From the NCBI RefSeq assembly GCF_001999965.1, contig NZ_CP019646.1, forward strand, positions 3,410,001 through 3,474,000: a stretch of 64,000 nt of DNA. Reading direction: 5' to 3'. The position numbers and the translations under genes are program-made. Of the stretch, positions 16,582 to 25,648 are shown piece after piece. The stretch comes from Limihaloglobus sulfuriphilus. GTDB taxonomy: Bacteria > Planctomycetota > Phycisphaerae > Sedimentisphaerales > Sedimentisphaeraceae. Numbering within the stretch: the stretch's first letter is position 1; every line of letters begins with the position of its first letter. The notes beneath the pieces were generated by a model. That model was not told the origin of the DNA and did not search any database. It saw only the letters and a program-made list of their open reading frames with translations.

Positions 16582-19020
16582 CTATCCACTTTCCTGTTCT
16601 TTTTTGATTTCTTCCCACTGCTCCATTGTCAGCATTACCTCGCGTGCCTGTGCGTTTTTGTGTTCGCCGAGTATGCCGTACTCTGCCATCATTTCAATAA
16701 GCCGCTGTGCACGGTTGTAGCCGACGCCGAGTTTTCGCTGGAGCAGTGAGCCGCTGCCTCGTTGGTTCTCAAGGACCACACGCACCGCATCATCAAAGAG
16801 CGGATCCAGCGGCGTCTCACCCAGCTCGATTCTGTCAAGCTGCATAAGCTCCGGGTGGAACTGGGGCTGTGCGACATCTTTGAGGTGGCGGATAATCCGT
16901 TCTATCTCCTCGTCCTCGAGGTATGCTCCCTGTGCACGGTATATCTTGCTGGTTTTCGGGTGCAAAAACAGCATATCTCCCTTGCCCAGCAGTGTTTCTG
17001 CGCCTGTCTGGTCGAGAATGATACGGCTGTCCAGCCCCGTCGCCACCTTGAAGCTGATACGCGCGGGCAGGTTAGACTTGATCAGGCCGGTTACCACGTC
17101 GCGCTGGGGCCGCTGGGTCGCCAGAACCATGTGAATACCAACAGCACGGGATTTCTGGGCGAGCCGGACAATATGGTCCTCAACCTCGCGGTTTGTCATC
17201 ATCAGGTCAGCCAGTTCATCGACAATAATAACGATATAGGGCAGCTTCTTGGGTATTCTTGCTTCGTCCTCTTCGGTCTGCGGGTCAAACCGTTCGATAA
17301 GCTGTTTCCGTGTGAGTCTGTTGTAACTTGATATATCACGGGCTTTTGCATCACGGAAAAGAATGTATCTTTCTTCCATTTTCTCCACCGCCCATGCCAG
17401 TATTCTCTCGGCCTTTGCCATTTCCGTCACCAGAGGGCACATCAGATGGGGCAGTTCCTGATACGGGGTCATCTCTACCATCTTCGGGTCAACGAGGATC
17501 ATCTGCACCTCGTCGGGCCGCTTGGTCAGCAGTATGCTGGTGATAATGTCGTTTACGCAGACACTTTTTCCCGAGCCGGTCGTGCCCGCGATCAGGCAGT
17601 GGGGCATATCGGCCATATCGGTAACGATGGCGTCTCCCGAGCTGTCCTTGCCGAGAAACAGCGGTATCTTCATATCATGCGGCTTCGAGCCCGCACGCAG
17701 TATCAAATCTTTTAGCCTCACCACTTCGCGGATTTTGTTGGGAACCTCGATTCCCATTGTCTGGCGGCCGGGCATGGAGCTTATGATACGTACATTTGGT
17801 ACGCCCAGCGTACGTGAAAGGTCAACCTTGAGCTTTGCGATGTCGTTTACCTTGACGCCGGCACCGAGGTCTATCTCAAAGAGCGTGATGGTCGGGCCCG
17901 GCTCTGCGCCGACAACCTTTGCGTCAACGTTGAAATTCTCAAAGGCGTAACAGAGCTGGTCAATCTGGCCGCGTACCTGCGACTCGATGTCGGTATTGAA
18001 ATCATCCTCGGGCTCCTCGAGCAAATCCAGCGGTGGCAGTACATAATCTTCGTAGGTCTTCTGGATAAATGGCTCTCGTTTTTTCGAGCCGACGGGGGGA
18101 AGCACAATTTTTACCTTGTCAACTTCGCTCGCGTTACGTTCCTGCATGTCTGCCATCTCTTCTTCAGCCTCTTCGTCTTCCGGCTCATACGGAATTCCTC
18201 CGGGCTCATCACTTTCGGGAGCGGGGGTTTGGTCTTTGTCACTGTCAAAGAGTTCCTTGGAAGAAAGATTATCGTCTGCGGCCTGGACATATTGGCCCTT
18301 TTTCGCGGCTTTTAGCGCCCGTTTTTCCGCAGCTTTTGCCCTTTTGGCAGCCATCTTGGCTTCTTTCATTGCTTCTTTGGCGGCTTTTTTCTCTTCTTTG
18401 AGTTTTTGGCGGAGCTGTTCTTTCTCGTTCTCTTTTTGTTGTTTTTCCTTGATACGCTCGTCGGCGCCTTTTCCGGTAAATAGCCGTAAGATAAAGTAGA
18501 ATATAGATTTATAAACAGCTATAGCCAGAGAGTCAGCCAGCAGGATACTGCCGACAATAAAGGACATGATTACGATAGGCCATGAGCCGAAGGTAGCGAA
18601 GTTGGCCTTTAGAATAGCGGCGAAAAACAGCCCCAGAATCCCGCCTCCGCCGGCAGGGAAGTGGGATGGAAAGATACCCGAGGTAAAGTTAGCTATCACA
18701 GAAACGCTGATAACGCAAAGCAGCAGCCCGATTGTCCTTAGAACCGGCTGGGTAATCTGGCGGCCGCGGATCGCAACCACTGTAAATCCGCTTAATCCCA
18801 GCAGCAGCATATAGATACCAGCTCCGATGTAATAATTTATGTGAAACGAAACCCATGCGCCGACCGGACCGAAGATGTTCTCGGGCTTTTCGTTCAGCGG
18901 CCAGACAAACTCGCTGGGCTTATCCGCGATATCAAAATCCAGGCACGCCGCCGCTATCAAAACGAACAGAAACAGCAGTACAACGAGCAGGAGTTTGAGT
19001 ACTATGGTTTTATGCTGCAT
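16582..19020 (-). CDS. ftsK: DNA translocase FtsK/SpoIIIE
   Basis: An 812-residue hexameric DNA pump for chromosome segregation at the septum. The first about 190 residues have four or five membrane helices. A charged coiled-coil linker rich in K, E and A follows (about 190-250), then an acidic segment. The motor carries GTTGSGKS (Walker A, about 475) and VIIVDELADLMM (Walker B), with LATQRPQRDVV and the C-terminal gamma winged helix (SLLQRKLGVGYNRAQRLIEMMAEYGIL) that reads KOPS-like sites. Ends EQESG followed by TAG. It heads the co-directional ftsK-recQ-dprA-Dabb cluster. Confidence 0.95.
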   Translation of the reverse strand: MQHKTIVLKLLLVVLLFLFVLIAAACLDFDIADKPSEFVWPLNEKPENIFGPVGAWVSFHINYYIGAGIYMLLLGLSGFTVVAIRGRQITQPVLRTIGLLLCVISVSVIANFTSGIFPSHFPAGGGGILGLFFAAILKANFATFGSWPIVIMSFIVGSILLADSLAIAVYKSIFYFILRLFTGKGADERIKEKQQKENEKEQLRQKLKEEKKAAKEAMKEAKMAAKRAKAAEKRALKAAKKGQYVQAADDNLSSKELFDSDKDQTPAPESDEPGGIPYEPEDEEAEEEMADMQERNASEVDKVKIVLPPVGSKKREPFIQKTYEDYVLPPLDLLEEPEDDFNTDIESQVRGQIDQLCYAFENFNVDAKVVGAEPGPTITLFEIDLGAGVKVNDIAKLKVDLSRTLGVPNVRIISSMPGRQTMGIEVPNKIREVVRLKDLILRAGSKPHDMKIPLFLGKDSSGDAIVTDMADMPHCLIAGTTGSGKSVCVNDIITSILLTKRPDEVQMILVDPKMVEMTPYQELPHLMCPLVTEMAKAERILAWAVEKMEERYILFRDAKARDISSYNRLTRKQLIERFDPQTEEDEARIPKKLPYIVIIVDELADLMMTNREVEDHIVRLAQKSRAVGIHMVLATQRPQRDVVTGLIKSNLPARISFKVATGLDSRIILDQTGAETLLGKGDMLFLHPKTSKIYRAQGAYLEDEEIERIIRHLKDVAQPQFHPELMQLDRIELGETPLDPLFDDAVRVVLENQRGSGSLLQRKLGVGYNRAQRLIEMMAEYGILGEHKNAQAREVMLTMEQWEEIKKEQESG

Positions 19021-19267
19021 TATATCTCCAACGCAAGTGTCCGGATGCCAATAGTTTAACGCCTGGCGGCCGGCACGGAATATATCAAAAAAACAATTGA
19101 CCAGACTAAGCAGGACATCGCTGTATAGTTTAATCAGCGGCGTGAAAATATCAAGAAATTTACATAACTAAAGTTATATGCTTTGTTATTTGGGCATTTT
19201 ATTTTGACATACCACTTCCACCGCTTATAATGATAATAATAAATAACTGTTTTGAAAGGACATAGTT

Positions 19268-19435
19268 ATGATTATTATTAAGATTATTTTGGCTATTATT
19301 CTTCCTCCGCTTGCGGCGTTTCTGCAGGTCGGCGTATCGACGCACTTCTGGATTAACATAATTCTTACACTGCTTGGCGGTGTTCCCGGTGTCATTCATG
19401 CATTGTGGCTTGTTTTGACCGGAAAAACTTCTTAG
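19268..19435 (+). CDS. Pmp3/YqaE-family small membrane protein
   Basis: A 55-residue protein with two membrane helices and the family pattern: IILAIILPPLAAFLQVG, then HFWINIILTLLGGVPGVIHALWLV. AAAGGA lies 8 nt before the ATG. Pmp3/UPF0057 proteins are induced by salt, cold or other membrane stress and affect ion homeostasis in yeast and plants; the bacterial function is little known. Confidence 0.88.
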   Translation: MIIIKIILAIILPPLAAFLQVGVSTHFWINIILTLLGGVPGVIHALWLVLTGKTS

Positions 19436-19461
19436 ATTTGGTGAGCTCTTGAGGTTATCAA

Positions 19462-19474
19462 GGGGGGGGGGGGG
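19462..19474 (+). repeat. Homopolymer of 13 G
   Basis: Thirteen consecutive G residues lie in the 272-bp gap after the Pmp3 gene, outside any gene. Such a run is prone to slippage and to sequencing error. Otherwise the gap 19436-19708 holds nothing clear; a TTGTATAAAATT motif near 19597-19608 could be part of a promoter for the next gene. Confidence 0.9.
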
Positions 19475-19708
19475 ACCCTGCCTGATGCTTTGCACCTGCC
19501 GTGCAGAATATATAATCTAAACCTTACCGTGTAAATAAAATAGTATTACAATTTAAACTTCGCAAGGGGTGCCCAACCTTTGGAGGAGCGCACTTGGATT
19601 GTATAAAATTTTGGCAGCAATGTTTGCGTATTCTGCCCTGGTAGTTTAAAATGTAGAGTCTATTATAAATTCTAACAGCATCAGCTCTAAAATATCTTTT
19701 CGGTTTTT

Positions 19709-20536
19709 ATGGACAGAGAATTAAAATTAACGTTGTTGATTGAAGACAGCCCAACCGGCGGCGGGCTGATCAGTGAGCACGGTCTGTCTTTCTGGATTGA
19801 ATCTGCCGGCACAAAGATACTTTTTGACACTGGTCAGAGCGGGGCATTTATTCAAAACGCCCAGAAACTTGGAATCGATTTGTCATCCGCTGATGCAATT
19901 GTACTGAGCCACGGTCATTACGACCACGCCGGCGGGCTGGCAGAAGTGCTTAAAATCGCCCGAAACGCTGACATTTATCTCCATCCGGCAGCTTTGAAAC
20001 CGAAATTCAGCCTCAAACCCGGAGGCGCAAAATTCAACGGCATGTCGCCGGAAGCCATCGAGGCATTGAACGGCCGCCATATTATCTGGACGGAAAAACC
20101 TGTCCAGATTTCAGAGAACGTATCGGTTACCGGCCAGATCCCGCGTTTAACAGATTTTGAGGATACAGGGCCATCGTTTTTTACCGGCAGTGACTGCCGC
20201 GAGCTTGACCTGATACCGGATGATCAGTCAATCTTCATTGATACCGACAAAGGTCTGGCAGTTCTGCCCGGGTGTGCCCATTCCGGGGTTATAAACACTT
20301 TGAAGTATATCAGCCGAATTACCGGCCGCGGCAGGATATACGCTGTTATCGGCGGGACGCACCTGCTCCGTTCCGGCCGCAAACGGATAAACAAGACAAT
20401 AGAAGGCCTGCGGCAATATAATGTTGAACAAATATATCCGCTGCATTGCACCGGCCCTGACGCGGCGGCGATTTTCAGCCGTGAAATGCCCGGTAATTGT
20501 ATGACGCTTGCCACAGGCGGGAGCGTCGTTTTTTGA
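19709..20536 (+). CDS. MBL-fold metallo-hydrolase
   Basis: A 275-residue metallo-beta-lactamase-fold protein. The metal motif SHGHYDHAGG is at residues 69-78 (HxHxDH), with further ligands likely at the GCAHSG (about 190) and PLHCTG (about 247) histidines. The arrangement matches the COG1237 subgroup that includes archaeal dihydropterin-aminobenzene-phosphate synthase-like enzymes and bacterial proteins of unknown substrate. No signal peptide, so cytoplasmic. No ribosome site is seen before the ATG at 19709; the start is taken because the frame is open only from there with a normal N-terminal strand. The reaction is unknown. Confidence 0.82.
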   Translation: MDRELKLTLLIEDSPTGGGLISEHGLSFWIESAGTKILFDTGQSGAFIQNAQKLGIDLSSADAIVLSHGHYDHAGGLAEVLKIARNADIYLHPAALKPKFSLKPGGAKFNGMSPEAIEALNGRHIIWTEKPVQISENVSVTGQIPRLTDFEDTGPSFFTGSDCRELDLIPDDQSIFIDTDKGLAVLPGCAHSGVINTLKYISRITGRGRIYAVIGGTHLLRSGRKRINKTIEGLRQYNVEQIYPLHCTGPDAAAIFSREMPGNCMTLATGGSVVF

Positions 20537-20664
20537 TTATAAAAGTAAATACAGGACTTGTAAAAAGACGTACAGAATACTGCTTTTCTGCCCGCTGTTT
20601 AAAGGTGGTTTATGATTTTAAACGTGTATTTAAAGCAGTAACATAACTTTAAGGAGATTTTTTA

Positions 20665-23600
20665 ATGAAACGATTTTTTATTTTAACTGTTCTGTTATTT
20701 ACCGCGGCAGGTTTTGCGGCAGAAAAAACGTATGTGTCTCAATCTGCGCGCCAGATACCCTTGATTGCCGAGGTTGATGTTCTGGTTATCGGAGGTACTA
20801 CCGGCGGTGTTGCCGCCGCGGCAGAGGCCGCCCGCGCAGGCAGCGAGGTGTATCTTGTCGGGCCAAAGCCCTATCTTGGCGAGGACATCTGCTCGCATTT
20901 CCGTTATTGGCTGGATAAGGATTACGAGATTAGTGATAGTCTTGTAAAGGAAATGTTCAAGAGTCCCGAGTTTATACCGTGGAACTACTCGTATAAATTC
21001 AGTATTGAGCCGGACCGACTGCACCGCGACAGCGACCCGCCCGGGATGCTCAATGACGGTATGTGGGCGTCGGCAGCTTCTCACAGCGTACAGTTCAACG
21101 ACGATGTGGTTATTACAGCCGATCTGGGAAGTGTAAAGGCCGTGCCGGCTGTTCATCTTTATTCTTTCCAGAAGCCTGGTGATTATGCTCTGGGCAGTGT
21201 CGAAATTTCTATCAGCAATGACGGAAAGAACTGGAGCTCTATAGACAAGATCATTAACGATCCTCAAAGGGGAGATAATTATTTTGATGATGCACTGATG
21301 ATGGCCCGCAAAGTTGACCGCAAGGCCAGGTTCGTAAAATTTGATATAAAAAAACATAAAAACGCAAGACGTGTTCTTATCGGCGAGATAATCCTGGAAA
21401 GCGATAAGCTCAAAGACGTCAATGATTACCGTCTTGCGCCGAGGCCCAATCAGGTGAAGATGGCACTTGAAAATGAGCTTCTCGAGAGCGGCGTAAAATT
21501 CCTTTACAGGAGTTTTGTTACCGACATGCTGATTGACGGCAGCGGCAAAGCCGCCGGCGCTGTAATAACAAACCGCTCCGGCAGGCAGGCTATAAAAGCA
21601 AAATGCGTTATAGACGCAACAATGAACGCATCACTGTGCCGGGCGGCGGAGGCGGAATTTACAGAATTCAAACCCGGCAAGGTTGATTTTACACGCTATG
21701 TAGTTGGAAATGAGCCGGTGCAGAACAGTTCTCTCTCAATGCAGAAGATGCCTATGCCGGTCCCGGGCAGAGAAGAAATATACAATGCGCTGAAATACAC
21801 CGCCGGTTTCGAGCTTGAAGATGACTCTTTCGCCGGTCTCAGCGAGATCGACCACAAATTCCGTGATATGACCTGGCGCAAGGCCCAGCTGGACTGTTCG
21901 GAGAATCCGTTCTTTGTCTCCGTAAACAACGTTGTATGCCGCCGCAGTTTCCGGGGCAAATGGCCTGGAGCTGAAAATCTGGATATAAACACTCTTCTGG
22001 TGAAGAATATCGACAGTCTCTATGTGCTCAGCGGATATGCAGACATTCCACGCCGTGAGGCAGCGATGATGTTTGACCCGTGCGAGTATGTCGCTCTGGG
22101 CAGGCGTGTCGGCAAAGCCGCGGCGGGGATGTCCGCCTCGGCAGGCTTTGGCGAAGATGTCAAAGTTCACACCGTAAACGCCGGCGGGCATATAAAAGGC
22201 GAAGTAAAGGAATTCCTCGGCGGAACACGCGCGTTCGCCCAGGATTTCGAAACCATCGAATCCCCCCAAAGCAGTCTGCCGGTTATCGGCAGGTATGATG
22301 TAGTCGTAGCCGGCGGCGGTACAGCCGGCGCGCCGGCGGGAATATCAGCCGCCAGAGCCGGAGCAAAGACGCTGGTTGTAGAGTACCTCAACGGTCTTGG
22401 CGGTGTCAGCACTGTTGGACTTATAGGGCGTTATCATTACGGAAACATTACCGGTTTCTGCACAGAAATAGACCAGGGCGTAATAGAGCTTGGCGGGGAA
22501 TATGCCCAGCAGGGGCCGATGTGGAATTGCCAGGTCAAACAGGAGTGGTTCCGTAAGGCTGTCAGAGAGGCCGGCGGCGATGTCTGGTTTGACAGCATGG
22601 GCTGCGGGGCGTTTGTCGAGGGTGACACGGTAAAGGGTCTGATTGTCGCCACGCCATACGGGCGGGGAGTTGTTCTCTGTGATGTTGTGGTTGACGGCAC
22701 GGGCAACGGCGAGGTTGCAATCGCCGCCGGAGCCAGGATGCTTCACGCAAGCCAGGTCAGCGCTGCGATGCAGGGAACCGGCTATTCACCAAACCACCTC
22801 GGTGCGATGTACAATAACACCGATTACCTTGTCGTTGATGAATCCGATATTGTAGATGTAACGCGGGCGACAATAGTTGCCAGAAAGAAATACAGCGGCG
22901 AATATGACCTTTCAAGCATCATAAACACCAGAGAGCGGCAGGTTGTTCTCGGCGAGCATTATCTGACACCGCTTGAGATGCTCACCGGAAAGACGTTCAA
23001 CGATACAATATGTTATGCCCGCAGCAATGTTGATACTCATGGGTTCCTGATCGCTCCGGTTTACTATGTAACCCACCCCGACGTAAAACGCAGGGGCATC
23101 ATGGCAAGGCTTCCGTACAGGTCTCTTGTGCCCAAAGGCCTTGAAGGTGTTCTGGTTTCCGGTATCGGTGTAAGCGCCCACAGGGATGTCATACCGATCC
23201 TGCGTATGCAGCCGGACGTACAGAATCAGGGCTATGTCGCCGGTCTTGCCGCCGCTATGGCGTCTAAGAGCGGAAAGGGCGTGCGCCGGATAGACGTAAA
23301 ACAGCTCCAGAGAGAGCTTATACGCAAGGGCAATATACCCGAATATATGTATGATGAGACCGATGAATTTGAGATCACAGAAAAACAGATTGCCCGGGCC
23401 ATTGATGAAATAATAGACGATCCAACTCTGATTCCCTTTATCATGGCCGCACCGGAGAGGTCTCTTCCAATGCTTCGCAGGGCTTATGCCGAGGAAACAA
23501 ACCGCGACAAAAAGATTCATATGGCAAGAGTCCTCGGCGTAATGGGAGACGATACGGGGATTGACACCCTGGTCAGTGAAATCAAAAAAATCACTGAATG

Positions 23601-24072
23601 GGACAAAGGGTATATCTGGAGAGAATCGTCTCACGAGCCGCTGGGAACGCGGGTAAGCCCGCTTGACGGTTTGATAATCTCCGCCGGCTACAGCGGCAGT
23701 AAAAAAGCCGTGCCGGCAATATTGGAGAAGCTGAGCATTCTAAAATCAGTTGACGGTTTCTCGCATCACAGGTCGGTTGCGATTGCCCTGGAGAGGCTTG
23801 GAGGAACCGAATCGGCGATAATGCTTGCACAGCATCTGAACAAGCCGGAGATGTCGGGATATCACCTGACCAGCCTTGAAAAAGCCATTGACGACGAGAC
23901 TGTACGCTATATCGGCAGATACGTCGGCAACGCTTTCAGGGAGATTATCCTTGCCAGGGCACTTTACAAATGCGGAGACTACGAATCCGTTGGTGAAAAT
24001 ATCCTGCGGGAATACAAAAAAGACATCCGGGGCCATTTCGCCAGACACGCAAATGAGCTTTTGAAAGATTAA
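20665..24072 (+). CDS. Secreted protein with two FAD-dependent oxidoreductase domains and a discoidin-like insert
   Basis: A 1135-residue protein. Signal peptide at residues 1-19 (FILTVLLFTAAGFAA). A first FAD/NAD fold begins VDVLVIGGTTGGVAAAAEAARAG (about 38-60). It is interrupted by a segment (about 115-250) with DDVVITADLGS, VEISISNDGKNWSS and RKARFVKFDI, typical of F5/8 type C (discoidin) sugar-binding modules. A second complete FAD_oxidored fold starts YDVVVAGGGTAGAPAGISAARAGAKTLVVE (about 545). The last 200 residues look HEAT-like. AAGGAGA precedes the ATG. The substrate is unknown, possibly a carbohydrate, with export to the periplasm. Confidence 0.8.
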   Translation: MKRFFILTVLLFTAAGFAAEKTYVSQSARQIPLIAEVDVLVIGGTTGGVAAAAEAARAGSEVYLVGPKPYLGEDICSHFRYWLDKDYEISDSLVKEMFKSPEFIPWNYSYKFSIEPDRLHRDSDPPGMLNDGMWASAASHSVQFNDDVVITADLGSVKAVPAVHLYSFQKPGDYALGSVEISISNDGKNWSSIDKIINDPQRGDNYFDDALMMARKVDRKARFVKFDIKKHKNARRVLIGEIILESDKLKDVNDYRLAPRPNQVKMALENELLESGVKFLYRSFVTDMLIDGSGKAAGAVITNRSGRQAIKAKCVIDATMNASLCRAAEAEFTEFKPGKVDFTRYVVGNEPVQNSSLSMQKMPMPVPGREEIYNALKYTAGFELEDDSFAGLSEIDHKFRDMTWRKAQLDCSENPFFVSVNNVVCRRSFRGKWPGAENLDINTLLVKNIDSLYVLSGYADIPRREAAMMFDPCEYVALGRRVGKAAAGMSASAGFGEDVKVHTVNAGGHIKGEVKEFLGGTRAFAQDFETIESPQSSLPVIGRYDVVVAGGGTAGAPAGISAARAGAKTLVVEYLNGLGGVSTVGLIGRYHYGNITGFCTEIDQGVIELGGEYAQQGPMWNCQVKQEWFRKAVREAGGDVWFDSMGCGAFVEGDTVKGLIVATPYGRGVVLCDVVVDGTGNGEVAIAAGARMLHASQVSAAMQGTGYSPNHLGAMYNNTDYLVVDESDIVDVTRATIVARKKYSGEYDLSSIINTRERQVVLGEHYLTPLEMLTGKTFNDTICYARSNVDTHGFLIAPVYYVTHPDVKRRGIMARLPYRSLVPKGLEGVLVSGIGVSAHRDVIPILRMQPDVQNQGYVAGLAAAMASKSGKGVRRIDVKQLQRELIRKGNIPEYMYDETDEFEITEKQIARAIDEIIDDPTLIPFIMAAPERSLPMLRRAYAEETNRDKKIHMARVLGVMGDDTGIDTLVSEIKKITEWDKGYIWRESSHEPLGTRVSPLDGLIISAGYSGSKKAVPAILEKLSILKSVDGFSHHRSVAIALERLGGTESAIMLAQHLNKPEMSGYHLTSLEKAIDDETVRYIGRYVGNAFREIILARALYKCGDYESVGENILREYKKDIRGHFARHANELLKD

Positions 24073-24082
24073 GATAAAAAGA

Positions 24083-24109
24083 AAGCCTCTCATTTCGAGA
24101 GGCTTTTTT
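24083..24109. terminator. Bidirectional intrinsic terminator
   Basis: A 9-bp stem AAGCCTCTC/GAGAGGCTT with loop ATTTC is followed by T on the plus strand and flanked by A-rich bases on the left. It serves both the FAD oxidoreductase gene and the convergent uxaC, whose stop is 7 bp away. Confidence 0.88.
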
Positions 24110-24115
24110 GCTGGT

Positions 24116-25519
24116 TTAAACTTCTATTCCGAAATAGTTTACCGCATTGTTATAACAGATATCCTGAACCATCTTTCCGACGAGGCTGTAATCCTCGGGT
24201 ATCTCGCCGTTTTTGATGTCGCTGCCGAGTATCGAACAGAGTATCCTTCTGAAATACTCGTGCCGCGAATAGGAGAGGAAACTGCGTGAGTCGGTGAGCA
24301 TACCGACAAACCTGCTCAACAGGCCCAGGTTTGAGAGAGCCTCTATCTGTTTTGTCATGCCGTCTTTCTGGTCGAGGAACCACCAGCCCGAGCCGTACTG
24401 CATCTTTCCGGCTGTTGTTCCGTCCTGGAAGTTTCCTATCATGGTTGCCAGCATCTCGTTATCTTTTGGATGCAGGTTGTATAGGATTGTTTTCGCCAGT
24501 TTTTTCTTCTGGTCGAGCCGGTCGAGGAATCTCGAAAGCGGCTTTGCATAAGAGCAGTCGCCGATCGAATCGAAACCGGTATCCGGGCCGAGACTGTTGG
24601 CAAAGCGGGTGTTGTTGTTGCGCATTGCGCCGATGTGGAACTGCTGCACCCAGCCTTTCTCCGCGTCCATCAGTGCAAACTCGTGGAGCATTGCGGATTT
24701 GAACTTCAGCACGTCTTCGCCGGATACATTCTCTCCGCAGCGGAGCAGGTCGAAAATCCGTTTAGCATCTGCTTCTGAATATTCCTCCGCAAAGACCGTT
24801 TCCAGGCCGTGGTCACTCATACGGCAGCCCGCGTCATGGAAAAAGTTATGACGGCGGCGGATCGCGGCGATGTAATTAGCATAATTGCGTATGTCCATAT
24901 CGGCGGCGGATTCGAGCCTGTCAACCCAGGCATTGAATCTGGCAGGGTGGTCAACATCCATACCCCTGTCAGGCCGCCAGGTCGGCAGGACTTTGGCCTC
25001 AAAACCGCTTTCTTTTATCCTTTTATGGCTCCCAAGCCCGTCCACAGGGTCATCTGTCGTGCAGATCACCCTGACGTTTGCCCTGCGGATCAGCGAGCGG
25101 CAGGAAAACTCACTGCTTCGAAGCATCTCAGAGCACTTGTCGTAAATTTCTCTTGCCGTATCGGGATTTAGCAGTTTGTCGATGCCGAAGGTGTTTTTCA
25201 GTTCAAGATGTGTCCAGTGGTAGAGCGGATTGCGGAGTGTGCACGGCACGGTAGCCGCCCATGCCTGGAACTTTTCCCAGTCGCTTGCATTGCCGGTACA
25301 GAATTTCTCTTCCACGCCGTTGCTCCGCATCGCCCGCCACTTGTAATGGTCGCCGTGCAGCCACACCTCAGAGATGTTCTGGAATCGCCGGTCATCAGCG
25401 ATATCCGCCGGCGAGATATGGCAGTGATAATCGTATATCGGCATATCCGCGGCGTATTCGTGGTAGAGCTTTCTGGCGGGTTCGCTGTTGAGCAGGAAGT
25501 CTTTTGTTATAAATGACAT
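24116..25519 (-). CDS. uxaC: Glucuronate (uronate) isomerase
   Basis: A 467-residue TIM-barrel isomerase of the UxaC family, at the normal length. Metal-binding YDYHCHISP is at residues 29-37; WLHGDHYKWRAMRSNG (53-68) and TDDPVDGLGSHKRI are family landmarks. It converts D-glucuronate to D-fructuronate (and galacturonate to tagaturonate) as the first step of hexuronate use. It is the last gene of the minus-strand hexuronate cluster with gnd, larA-like and the SDR mannonate oxidoreductase, 129 bp after gnd. Confidence 0.95.
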   Translation of the reverse strand: MSFITKDFLLNSEPARKLYHEYAADMPIYDYHCHISPADIADDRRFQNISEVWLHGDHYKWRAMRSNGVEEKFCTGNASDWEKFQAWAATVPCTLRNPLYHWTHLELKNTFGIDKLLNPDTAREIYDKCSEMLRSSEFSCRSLIRRANVRVICTTDDPVDGLGSHKRIKESGFEAKVLPTWRPDRGMDVDHPARFNAWVDRLESAADMDIRNYANYIAAIRRRHNFFHDAGCRMSDHGLETVFAEEYSEADAKRIFDLLRCGENVSGEDVLKFKSAMLHEFALMDAEKGWVQQFHIGAMRNNNTRFANSLGPDTGFDSIGDCSYAKPLSRFLDRLDQKKKLAKTILYNLHPKDNEMLATMIGNFQDGTTAGKMQYGSGWWFLDQKDGMTKQIEALSNLGLLSRFVGMLTDSRSFLSYSRHEYFRRILCSILGSDIKNGEIPEDYSLVGKMVQDICYNNAVNYFGIEV

Positions 25520-25648
25520 TTGAGCTTTCCTTTCATGTATCGAAAAATGCGGCGGATATGTCCGGTGAATAAAAACGGAAAAAGCCGCCGGTTATCTCCG
25601 CAAAAAACGCGGGGAATACTCTTATTGTATCCCCCGCAGGCTTTATTG

